Positions 48,101 to 58,600 of a stretch of 64,000 bases of DNA are shown in pieces. Position 1 is the stretch's first letter. Each line of letters opens with the position of its first letter. Both the position numbers and the translations under genes were made by a program. The stretch covers positions 7,082,501 through 7,146,500 of the forward strand of contig CP136891.1 of NCBI GenBank assembly GCA_034359265.1. The letters run 5' to 3'. The DNA comes from Canna indica (lineage: Eukaryota > Streptophyta > Magnoliopsida > Zingiberales > Cannaceae). Under the pieces are notes generated by a model that saw nothing but the letters and a program-made list of their open reading frames with translations, searched no databases and was not told the origin of the DNA.

Positions 48101-48603
48101 GCTTATTTATTCGGCAATTAAATCTCTACTGCAGTTTGTACTTCTTTGATATCAACCATTGTAGTATCTGGTAGGACTGATGTTTGAGTAACTGGTCGAT
48201 CAATATTATCATTCAGGTGGAATTGACCCACAAGACTATCAAGTATCATAGTTCTATAGGGATTAGATTGACTGGATGAAGAAGCATCAGCAGAGGAAAA
48301 TTCACCATATGTCTGAACGACAGGATTGCTCGACGTCTCGACTTTACGTGACCTCCCATGACAAGTCCATAGAAAATATCTTGGTGCAAATCATTTGTTA
48401 TATAGATGTAAAGTGACAGTCTCCCGATCCAAATATCGTCCATTCATACAAATGCGGCACGGACATCGAATTTTATCACTGACGCTAACGAATTTTCGAT
48501 TTGAATAGGCAAAATTTAGAAAGCACGTTACGCCTAATCGAAACTCATTTGTTAAAGCTCCACGATCAAGACATCGGTACATCCAACTTCGATCATCCGA
48601 CAT
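45131..48603 (-). pseudogene. Decayed CACTA transposase (tnp2/TNPD type)
   Basis: Order on the minus strand: a transposase-associated N-terminal domain (48603-48391, MSDDRSWMYRC... with CPCRICMNGR); a damaged linker; a tnp2 core (47588-46674, with LGLCTSGFNPFG, FGWSTHDRLSCPYC and LDVMHIEKNMFDNIFNTLMD); a DUF4218-like part (46652-46150, with MKSHDCYVFMQRLLPIAFRD and PVQYRWMYLFERYM); and a DUF4216-like part with an acidic tail (45931-45131, with FRCHWFDTTERGMKVN). In-frame stops occur after LHLYNK, AVEI, LPNK, FSAMT, YVLNK, TYEA, AVVE and AEIE, and near PYMS and DNEA. There is a frame shift around 47.8 kb. The product cannot be made intact. Confidence 0.9.
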
Positions 48604-49058
48604 GATTCTGTCAATCAATGATAATTTCTTTGGTTAATGCCTTTAGGTGAGATTGTCCTATTTCATTCGGAATTTATGTTATTCATATTGCACTAAGTAC
48701 TTATTTTAACCGCTAACTTCATTCTAAATTTTGACAATATCTCTCTACGGTTCTTCGAATACGCATATCATTTGGGCGCGTATCGGAGAACAAGAGATAT
48801 GCTGCCAAAATTTAGAATATGTTAACGGTTAAAAGAAACGCGTAAGTGCAGTACAAATAACTATATTCCCAAATTGTCAAATCAGGGATAATTCAAGAAT
48901 TGTACGTCATATAAAAGATTATCTATTTCATTTACACGAACATACAACCTCCGAACGGATCTAAGATTTTGCTAAATCATATTCGACTCGTCGATGCGTA
49001 CGTGAAACATATCAACTAGTCGGATGGATGATTATTTTTTAAATATTTCGAGTCAGTT

Positions 49059-49210
49059 CGAGTCCATATTGGACAATTCCGATACGAGTCCAAATTAGAC
49101 GATTCCGGTGGGAGTCCGAAATGAACTATTCCGGCGCGCGTCTGAAGTGGACGATTCTGGTGCATGGCCGAAGTGGACAATTCTGACGCGAGTCCACTAA
49201 GGACAACTCC
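49059..49210. repeat. 26-bp degenerate direct repeats, about six copies, in the CACTA element
   Basis: Units of the form CGAGTCC-AA-T-GACGATTCCGGTG recur head-to-tail between the transposase start and the GC-rich 5' end of the element, with heavy substitution. They lie upstream of the transposase gene, where promoter or TNPA-binding repeats would be expected. Confidence 0.75.
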
Positions 49211-49749
49211 AGACTAATTAACAATATTTTAACTAATTAATTAATATTAATCAACATCATTTTCATTCATTTAAATAATTAATCTATCATTATTAAATAT
49301 TAATCTAACTAAATTAAACTAAAAATTAATATAAATTCTAAAAATTAATCTAAACCTAAAAATTAACCCAACAAATTAAATAATTAATCTAAATAATTAA
49401 TTAACAATTAAAAAAATCTAAAACTAATATTTTCGGCGCCGACGTCTAGTATTCAGACACAGTGTCCGGATATTAGACAAGCTTCGGCGGCGGCCATCAG
49501 CCGTCCGTCTCTGGCCGAAACCCTATAAATAGGGTTTCAGTCGAATTTCATTAGGGATCAACGACAAGAGATGGCCGGACAGCGAGGAATACCTAAAATC
49601 GGCGGTCGAGGATGGACGACAACGGCAGCTCGGCGGCAAGATGCGGGAGGAGCAAGCGGCGGCAAGATGCGGGAGGATCAAGCGGCGGCAGCAGCGGGAG
49701 GAAGAAGGGGGGCGGGCGCGATCTACAATAAGTTATATGCGACCTATAT

Positions 49750-49995
49750 AAACTTATCAGCAACAGCTCACTCGCCCGTTAGAAAGCCGTTGCTGATAAG
49801 TTATCATCAGCAACGGCTCACTTGTCCGTTAGAAAATTGTTGCCGATAATTAACATCATCAGCAACGGCTCACATGTCCGTTAGAAAACCGTTGCAGATA
49901 CAACATATCTGCAACTGCGTGAGCGGCCGTAAGAATGTCGTTGCAAATAGCAACAACTTGAATAGCCGTTGCTGAAGACCCAATTCCTAGTAGTG
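49750..49995. repeat. CACTA right subterminal repeats
   Basis: CAGCAAC(A/G)GCTCAC begins at 49758, 49808 and 49860, about 50-52 bp apart. Each is followed by CCGTTAGAAA and a reversed GTTGC block. More degenerate copies run to the terminus at 49995. They match the motif family at the left end. Confidence 0.85.
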
Positions 49996-50484
49996 ATTGG
50001 AACTTGGAATCGGACCCTACCCGAAATCATCGATTTCGGTTCCGATTTCGGGTACCCTATAATTATCACCAACCAAAAGAATTTAAACTACAATCATATA
50101 TTTAAACATGCAAATCTAAATAGTTCGTAGATGAAAGAAAAGAAAATAAGAATTCAAAAGACAAAATAAACATTAAAAAAATAAAAATAAATTATAAAGC
50201 ATGATAGTATAATAGTAGATGAAAGAATGAAATGAAATAAAATAAAATAAGCATAAAACTAATTTAATAATTAAATATATATAATTAAAATCGGTTTCGG
50301 TTTCGGTCCCGATTCCGATTCTGAATACCTGGGATGATGGAATCGGAACTGAAACTAATTTTAATCGGTTCCTTGATTTGTTATCCAGATCCTACCCGAA
50401 ATTGATTTGAGTCTACCAAAAATTTACTATATCAAGTAAGATTTAATCGATTTCGAATTTATTCGATACTTATGCACACTCCTA

Positions 50485-53020
50485 ACAATTACTACGCACA
50501 TGCTATTTGGATCGCTTTTCGAAGGAGAGCGTTTAATGTTTTCACGTAAGCTGATTACGTAGTAGATTGTCCAGCTTTTCACACAAGCTTATCATAATTT
50601 GCAAATAGCAATAAACAAATCTATTATAATAGATTTGGAACTTTGAAGTAGTAGTGATACTTCGTCTTCTGACCATTCAAAAGTTTCAAGCTTGTAGAAG
50701 GCAATGACCAACCAATCACGGATCACCATTCAAAACACTTCACCAAAAAAACTTCTATTTTTCCTCTCTAATATCCGTTTCGGACATACTTTACCGAACT
50801 TCCCAACTCTAAACACAATTAGATATATGTAAACTAAGATTAATTGGCTCATAAACTACAATTATCATGAAGCTAAATTGGACAATAAAATGCAAATTAA
50901 CACCGTGCACAACTTTAAAGAATAACATCATGTAAACTCTACAATTATTTCATATATAGTACACTTGAAAAGTATGCCTAAAAAGTCAAAAGTCAAAAGT
51001 CAATATGAATATTTCATAATATGCCTGGAAGGTCAATATTGATAAGTTAACTTATACTAATTAATGACACAAGTACGTAATTTCATTGCATTCAAACTAA
51101 CATATTAGAATATAATATTACCTGTCAATTTCTTAAAAAACATTCAAAATGGTAATGCAATCTCCAAAGAATTGTTTCCACCTAACAATAAAAATATAAT
51201 ATATTAAAACAAGAAACTTACTAAGCAAATCATGATAATAAATTAATAATATTATGAAAGTATAACGATGGTCTACCTTAGGCTTATTTCTAATACCATG
51301 TAACTCACGCTGAACGTATTCAAGCTCAAGCTTGACTCATTTATTAAATGAGCCTAAGCTATGAGCTCAAACTTAGCTCACTAACTCATGAGCCAGGCTT
51401 ATCAAGTTGTTAACGAATGGAGTATATTTTTATATAACTATCAAGTATGCCAATTATGCAGCTTAAATTAATAATATGTTGAAAAACATATCATAATTAT
51501 ATGGATGATAACGGATCAAATACTATATTATTCGTATTCGTATCACATCCACACTGTATTTAAAAAAAATGAATAAATGATATATTTAATATAAATAATA
51601 GTTAATATTATTATAATTCATGATAAATAATAATTTACTAAGATTTTACGTGTAATTTATCACAAAAATATCTATATAATATATATTAAGTTACATGTAT
51701 ATTAGTAAAATAATAATTTTTCATATACAAATATACAGTGTGTGAATTTGTATTCATTTTTATTTTTATTTATAAATATGAATTAAATATGATACAAATA
51801 AAATTATCATATGTACATAAGTATAACTAATGACAAGTTAAAAGTAATACTATTTCAATTGTCTGCAATATTATAACACATTGATATAAATATCGAGACA
51901 AATTATTTTCTCTTATAAATTTAACCAAGTTATATAAAATCATAAAATGACCGAGTTGTTTCATGTAATCTTCCAAAATATGCATAATGTATAATTAATT
52001 GACAATATGTACAAAAGAGGTTAGTATCTACGTTTGAAAGCAATTGTAGTGTTGAAAGAGAGAGTTTTTCGATTGGTGGAATTAAATAAAATTTTATTAT
52101 ATAATGATCAATCCAAACATATATATATAATGATAAAGTTGATTAGTCATGATGATCACTTTTTATTAATTAATGCATACCAGAAGTGAGTGTTCGTCAA
52201 CTATGATTAACACGATTGATGATAATATCTTATAAGTTGCTTAAAATTTTGGAATAATTGTGACTAGCACGATTGATGATAATATATTATGAGTTGCTTA
52301 GAAAATTAGAACTCGAACCCTTGCACGATTCTTTTTGTGTGAAAATTTTACTTTGTGTGATTTGTAATATCTTTCTTGTGTGAAAATGATCTTGAAGATT
52401 TATCCAATTATGCACTTGATTGTACTTTTAATTCTCATTCATGAACTCCCTATCTTTGAAAAAAGAAGAAGAGTGAGTGTTCCTTTGAAGGTCTTTTTTT
52501 TAATATATTTTTCTTTTAAAGTAATAATACGTTAAAATTTAAATATTTATTTAATTTATTTGATCGGAATAATTTTGTATGCATTTATTATGTATAATTA
52601 ACTTTAATTGATAGTTAATATTTAATTAGTCAAGATATTTTTTTTGATAAAATTATTTTAAAAAATAATTGAAATTTTTTTTAATTGATAGGGGAATAAT
52701 GATGTATTACGAAAAAATATATAAAAAATTAGGTTGATCGAGAGAAAATATAAAAAATAAAAAATAAATAAAATAATAAAGAAATAATTAATGAGAATGA
52801 GAGAGAATAATAATTATAAAAGATTAAATTATTTATTGGATATATTAATTTATAATAAAATAAATATAATGTTGAATAACGAGCTTAAGCACTTGAAAGT
52901 TTATAATTTTTGAAAGCCTAAGGAAATAAATATTTTGGGCCTAATGGTAAGGTCGGCCTGGCTCAATCTACAATAATTGTACTTATATATAACATTCTTA
53001 GAATACCAATATATTATTGG
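50485..53020. other. AT-rich intergenic region, no gene recognised
   Basis: It contains remnants only: CAAGCTCAAGCTTGACTCAT-type repeats near 51.32-51.42 kb typical of hAT-like element interiors, and a diverged relative of the 13.6-kb element near 51.5-51.8 kb (GATCAAATACTATATTATTCG). No coding sequence or RNA gene was seen. Confidence 0.4.
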
Positions 53021-53553
53021 TAGGGATGATAATATTATCCGTTTAGACGGGTACCCGTGGGTATTTATTCATTTATGACGGATATAAAAGATAGTTTTCT
53101 ACCCGCGAGAATTTCGTGGATAATTTTTCTTACCCATTTATTATATAGAGCGGCTACGGATATTATAGTATCCGTACCCATGAGTATTCGTTATTCGCGA
53201 AAATTAATAAATTACAATATTATCATTGAAACATATACTAAAAAAAATTATAACCTAATTCAATACTCATATACTTTATGTTTTGAAAACTTATGATAAC
53301 ATTATTATACTTGAAGTTATTATCCAAATCCTTGAAGAGTTAAAGTATTATTAAAATATTATAATTTATATATTTTTAAAATATCATGGGTATCCGTCAA
53401 TATCTGTGGGTATTCATCCATCCACAGGTAATTAAATGAGTATCTATTTTTGATACCCGTGGGAAATAAATAAGTAACGGGTACCCGTTTATTTCACGGA
53501 GCGAGTAACGAGTAGGCACTTTCCTTACTCGTTCCGTCCCGTTGATATTCCTA
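53021..53553. mobile_element. hAT-like MITE, 533 bp
   Basis: Termini are TAGGGATGATAATATTATCC and, reversed, TAGGAATATCAACGGGACGG. Flanking 8-mers ATTATTGG (53013-53020) and ATTATTAG (53554-53561) match at 7 of 8 positions. The interior has ACGGGTACCCGTGGGTAT-type inverted repeats. There is no transposase. Confidence 0.75.
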
Positions 53554-54037
53554 ATTATTAGTGTACTGTCTAAGTGGGTATAAATAACATATGTAGCAAA
53601 AATATTTTTACTATCAATTATTAAAATCTTCATTTTAGAAAATAAATTTACCAAAAATATACAAATATTTACCTTTTTAAATAAAAAATCTCAAAATACC
53701 TTTTAAATGTTTCGTTTCTCTCTTTCATGAGTAGTTGGACTCAATTATTTAATCTGAATTAGAAATTTCTCAATAATCTTCAACAAATATTCACCCATTA
53801 GAGAGCACTGCTTAATTATATAAAATTGTTCAACACATTTATTTAATTTTTTGTTATGCATTTTTTAAAATTATTTCAAGATCCTCTCTTTTGTGACATA
53901 TCTTGTAAATATATAATCGAACGTGTGATCGAGTAGCAGTGTACGCATCAAAATATATAAATAGTTAGAAGCTTTAGTATAAAATTTAAAATTTTTAAGA
54001 TCTAGTTGATTAATATAGAAAATAATTTATTGTATAG

Positions 54038-54143
54038 AAAATTATAATTTATACGAATTAATTTTTTATTAACATTTTTCAAAAAATACTTAAAAATATT
54101 TGATTAATAAAAAATTAATTCATAAAAAAATAATTTTTCATCT
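54038..54143. repeat. Short AT-rich hairpin
   Basis: The arm GAAAATTATAATTTATACGA, followed by ATTAATTTTTTATTA, pairs with TAATAAAAAATTAATTCATA and AATTTTTC near 54110-54143. It could be a MITE fragment. Confidence 0.65.
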
Positions 54144-55125
54144 ATAATATATTTGGTTGACATGAGTACTTACTAAAAAATACACGTGAAATGATCAATA
54201 TATTTTTCTTTCATAAATTAATATTTTTAATTTTTATGTATTAGTATATATATATTATTTATAAATTAATATTATAATACATATATGTCAAATATAATAT
54301 AATTTTTTACGTATATAATTAATATAAGATATATTTTATTATATAAAAATAGTAATTTTTATTTATAATCAATATGAAAAATTATATATATTTTTAAAAA
54401 ATAAATTAAAATAAAATAAATATGTGAAGAATTTAAAAATTATCTAATATCATAATATTGACAACATAAATTGTAAATTTTATATTAAATGTAAATGTGA
54501 GAGTAACATAAATTTTTTCTTTCAAATACAATGCATGAAGTGCAATTTACTTAAGTCCTCATAGGTAAGTTACTTTCTATATTTTTCAAAAAATTATATT
54601 TACCGAGAAAGTTGAACTTCATATAAAATGCAAAAAGTTTGTCAATCAAACAATAGATCTTTTGACTACTTTTTAAAAAGTACAAATTTTCGTAAAAAAT
54701 TATGTCAACCAAATGATACCTAAAATTTGATGACAATATTACTATTTATTGAATGTTCAAATAAAATAATCGATTAGGATCTGAATTAGTGAGTCGCTTA
54801 TTATTTTAGAGGAAAAATAAATTTTGGAGGATACGAATCAGTCCCAACTGTTTATTATTTGGAGAGAAAATAAATTTTCGACGGTATAAGTTTGTTTTTT
54901 TAAAGTTATGATTTTGATTAATAATTACTAAATAGAATGGTGTGTGTATTTGCAAATAAACTAAAAAAATTAAGAAAAAAATATACTAAAATGGTCTTGA
55001 GATTTGTCTAAAGTTGTTATTTTATCTCAATAATTAATTTTAACTTAAAAATATTTTTAATATTTTTAAAATATATTAAAATATTTTTATTATCAATATA
55101 TATTTACCGACACTTGCGTGGTACA

Positions 55126-55262
55126 AGTGGATCCCAACTGACATGATCATAATATAAAATTTGATATGATAAATATTTTTCACATGAATGATAAAGTGGA
55201 TCCAACTGAAGTGACCATAATATAAAATTTGATATGATAAATATTTTTCACATGAACGATAC
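55126..55262. repeat. 69-bp tandem duplication upstream of the Sen1-like gene
   Basis: AGTGGATCC-CAACTGA begins at 55126 and 55195. Both copies continue with CATAATATAAAATTTGATAT and TTTTTCACATGAA. They lie about 345-480 bp before the ATG. Confidence 0.85.
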
Positions 55263-55559
55263 TAAGAGCTCACTCACGTACCAAATAAGCTCCAACCAAC
55301 TGTGCTGAGGACGGATACTCAACCAAGGCAAAATAGTATCCGTGGGCAAAACCTCACCTGTCCGCATTTTGGACAACCCAAGGTCCCAAACCCAAGTCAC
55401 CAAGTGCCTTTTTATTATTATTAAAGTATTTTATTTTGTTTTATTTTTTTTTTCCGAAAATAAACTCTCCCTCCTCCAAAAAGGACGACGGCGAAACAGC
55501 GAAACGCTGGGGGGTTGGGTGGCGAAACCCTAGTTCGATCGCGGCGGCCGGGCTCGTTC

Positions 55560-55571
55560 ATGACAGGTTAG
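55560..55571 (+). promoter_or_regulatory. Minimal upstream open frame (ATG ACA GGT TAG) in the Sen1-like leader
   Basis: A three-codon frame plus stop ends 36 nt before the main ATG at 55608. If the transcript starts upstream, as the GC-rich leader from about 55450 suggests, it would be the first or among the first ATGs met by scanning ribosomes. Confidence 0.5.
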
Positions 55572-55607
55572 TTGGAGGAGGAGTGGCTTCGACTTGCTCC
55601 TCTTGCC

Positions 55608-58600
55608 ATGGCGAAAAAGGGCTGCACACGCCGGGAGCTCTTGGATCGGTGGAGCGCGATCCAAGCGGAGGTTGAGGAGGACGATCCCTCCCCCTCGAGG
55701 GAGCGCCGGATCCTTCGAGCGAAGGAGGAGTGGTTCGATTTTGATCATCCAGATATTTTTTCCCTTTTTATCCCACTTGAATTCCATCTGTTTAATAGAC
55801 TTCTTTTACCTTTTTATTTTTCTTATGGAGAGTAGTTCTTTTCAGTGAGCGTGTAGATAATGCAATGGTAATTAAAGGTAAAAGCTTTTCAGGAGTGTGA
55901 ACATTATTTTGTGCACCTTAGAATGCTTGTAGTAATTTAAATAAACACGACTAATCATTCACAACGAATGAAGAATAGCATACACTCTCGAACTTCCATA
56001 ATTGATAAAAATGAGCATATATAAAATACTTAACATGGAAATGATTCTTGCACAATAGTCAGCATTTCAATAGAAACTGTAGCCAAGCAGAGTTTTCATA
56101 GATAAAATGTACTCATAATAATTTATCTAGATAATCATCTAACAATATAGGAGGTAAAAGGTAAGATTCCCTCAAAATAAAGGAATGACTACAAACAAAT
56201 GAGACTACGGAAAGAATGTTTATCTTTTGTGCACCTTAGAATGCTTGTATAACAACAAAGCTCACCTTAGAATGTTTATCATAATTTTAGATAATGGAAC
56301 TGTTTATTTTATTTTCTCATTTTAATTTGAGTTGGAATTGACTAGATAAAATGTGACTAATTCAACCTCAGGACTACTTAAAGTTTATTTATGTTAATAG
56401 ATTATTTTCCTTGCTAGTACCATTAAGGCATTAAGCATGGTTTGGCTTAATCCCATTCATCTCACTCAGTCTGGTTGGGACTGGTTGATTCAAATTCACA
56501 CACCATAGGTTCTTTGATTGACCAATTTAAAGTTGTTCCTAGGTTAATTTTTGATGATCAGTAGAGTACTTGTCATTAGGGCTGTTCATGGGTTGGGTCG
56601 GGTTTAGAGGAAAAATTGACCCAACCCGATCAAAAGTAATCGGATCGGGTTGTGTCGGGTTCGAGATTTTTTGCCTCTCAAACCCGATCCATGGTTGGGG
56701 TCGGGTAGTCGGATCTACCCGTTTGGATTAAAAATAAACTCCAAACGGGTAACTGGGTAAGGCTAATCGAATTTGGACTTTGGAGTATATGGGTATTTTA
56801 AAAATACTTAAAAAATATAATTTAATCGGGTAATCGGGTAGGGTCATTGGGTCATTGGGTTCCAAATTTTGGAACCCGAGACCCGACCCAACTGTGGTCG
56901 GGTTTTACCCGATCAGATCGGATTACTGGATAGGTTAAGTCGGGTTCTGGGGTTCTTTGGGTCGACCCGACCCAATGAACAACCCTAGTTGTCATCTAGT
57001 ACCATTAAGCATGGTTTTGCTAAACCCAATTCAATTCACTCAATGTGGTTGGCATTGGTTGCTTCCTATTCAGACACCATAGAGTCTTTAATAATTTAAT
57101 TAATCCAACTTCAAGTTTTTCTTGGGTTAGTTCTGGACGATCCTCAATGTCCAACCCCTTTCCAGCTGATCAAACTAATTCTGCTGATTCCATAGATAAT
57201 GATCAGTTTTTGGTTAATTAAAATAATGCTTACCCAATTCAGATGATTTAGAGCAATCTTGATTCCAAATATGATTCTCCTTAAAAACCTCAATCATTGT
57301 ACTTAAGTTATCTTGGTTTAACTAATTATGTATATTTTTCCTCCATATATCCAAATTGGTATTGCTCATTAATCATTATGATATGAAGCCAATTTACTTG
57401 AATTAATTGGATTTTTCTACCTTAAATTCCTTCTTAAGGACATTTGAAGTATCAAATAGGAACCCATGCCAAATAGCACTGGTTAACATTGTATTATGTT
57501 AGTTTTGTCATTGAGGTTAGTGAGCTTAGGTTCTGAACAAATGCTTCTAAATAATGCTGTATTTGTAATTGTCTTTTTGTTTGTTTGCATTATTAGGATT
57601 TTAGCTGCTTTCCATCGTAAAATTATTTATGCTTCTTGATAGTTTTAAGAGATTGACATCTTATTGATTCTTCTATAGGTAATATATGTATAGGACTCTG
57701 AATAATGGAAATGCTTCTACATGTAACATCGTTAGTCATTAGTTTGAATAACAAATTCTTCTTAATTCAGTCTGAACAGGAGGTTTACTTCTCATGATTG
57801 AAACTTATAGGAAATATGATATTGTACATCAGTTAAAATAAAATATTATGGAAAATAAGAAAAAAATGTAAATCATTTATCATTGTCGATTCCGTTACTA
57901 AGAGTACCGTGACCATCCATGAAAAATTTAATGTAACTTAAACCATGTACTTGACTTTTGTGCATAAGAACCACAATGCATGTGCTCTGTTGACGTAAAA
58001 TCTAATAAGAAATGATGTGAGTTCAACCAAGTAATCTTCTATTTACATTGTATGGACCCTTCATGTGAACACTGTCTTTTACGAAACTTCATATGGTGTG
58101 GGTTAAACTGTTAAAGGCCCTGAAATTGAAATATATTATTCACTGAACTCAGGATGCTCAAGGTATCTTTATAGCAGCTCAAATCTTCTCGTGCTAGTGC
58201 TCCATATCTTTGACATTTTTTTTCCAAATCGCAAAACATTGGGATTAATTCTTCTCATATGGCTGTTCATTCTTGTCTTAGAGATATCACTGGATGCCAC
58301 ACAACTAGCAATTTTCATCTAATATGTTATAGGAGAAATTTAATTTTTTGACTCTATATTTATGTCTGATTTGTATGAGAACAATATGTTGCCTTGAATG
58401 TGGTGCAAGAATCCCATAAGCTTGCAGACCGACCATTGTTTGGGAATGGTGACAAGTCTTTGTTCCAATGGGAACTTAAGGCCGAAGCAATCTGTGTGAA
58501 TCATGAATGCCTGGCCCCACAAATACAGTGTCCAATTTTTTGCCAACTAATTTTTTCTTGTACACAAGTCATGGACATGTTGGGCTGTTGGGAAACCAAG

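Larger units (their letters stand above)
42839..49995 (-). mobile_element. CACTA (En/Spm) transposon, 7,157 bp, degenerate
   Basis: It starts CACTACTGGAAAAATGGG and ends (reverse strand) CACTACTAGGAATTGGGTCT. Both ends carry subterminal copies of CAGCAACGGC/GCCGTTGCTG, the hallmark of this superfamily. The flanking trinucleotides are ATA and ATT, so the 3-bp duplication is imperfect. It encodes, on the minus strand, a TNPD-type transposase (45.1-48.6 kb) and a second Ptta/En-Spm-type protein (43.5-45.0 kb), both broken. It also contains a 26-bp repeat cluster and an (AT)n tract. Confidence 0.93.
42728..50484. mobile_element. hAT-like element split by a CACTA transposon
   Basis: The left end TAGGGGTGAGCGG at 42728 and the right end GCACACTCCTA at 50484 are flanked by the perfect 8-bp duplication ACAATTAC (42720-42727 and 50485-50492). 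Removing the CACTA insertion leaves about 600 bp made of repeats such as GGAATCG(A/G)ACCCTACCC and TTTCGGTTCCGATTTCGG, with no transposase. Order of events: hAT-like insertion first, CACTA second. Confidence 0.8.
53554..55559. other. AT-rich region upstream of the Sen1-like gene
   Basis: No gene was recognised. A hairpin of about 105 bp occupies 54038-54143 (GAAAATTATAATTTATACGA pairing with its near reverse complement). A 69-bp tandem duplication lies at 55126-55262. The last 200 bases become GC-richer and probably hold the transcription start of the plus-strand Sen1-like gene. Confidence 0.45.

Noticed and set aside
49059..49210. CRISPR-like spacing of 26-bp repeats
   Set aside because: The repeats are contiguous and degenerate with no spacers, and this is a plant transposon.
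49571..49849. 92-codon frame starting MAGQRGIPKIGG
   Set aside because: It lies in the GC-rich end of the CACTA element, is built from short repeats, and runs into the subterminal repeats.
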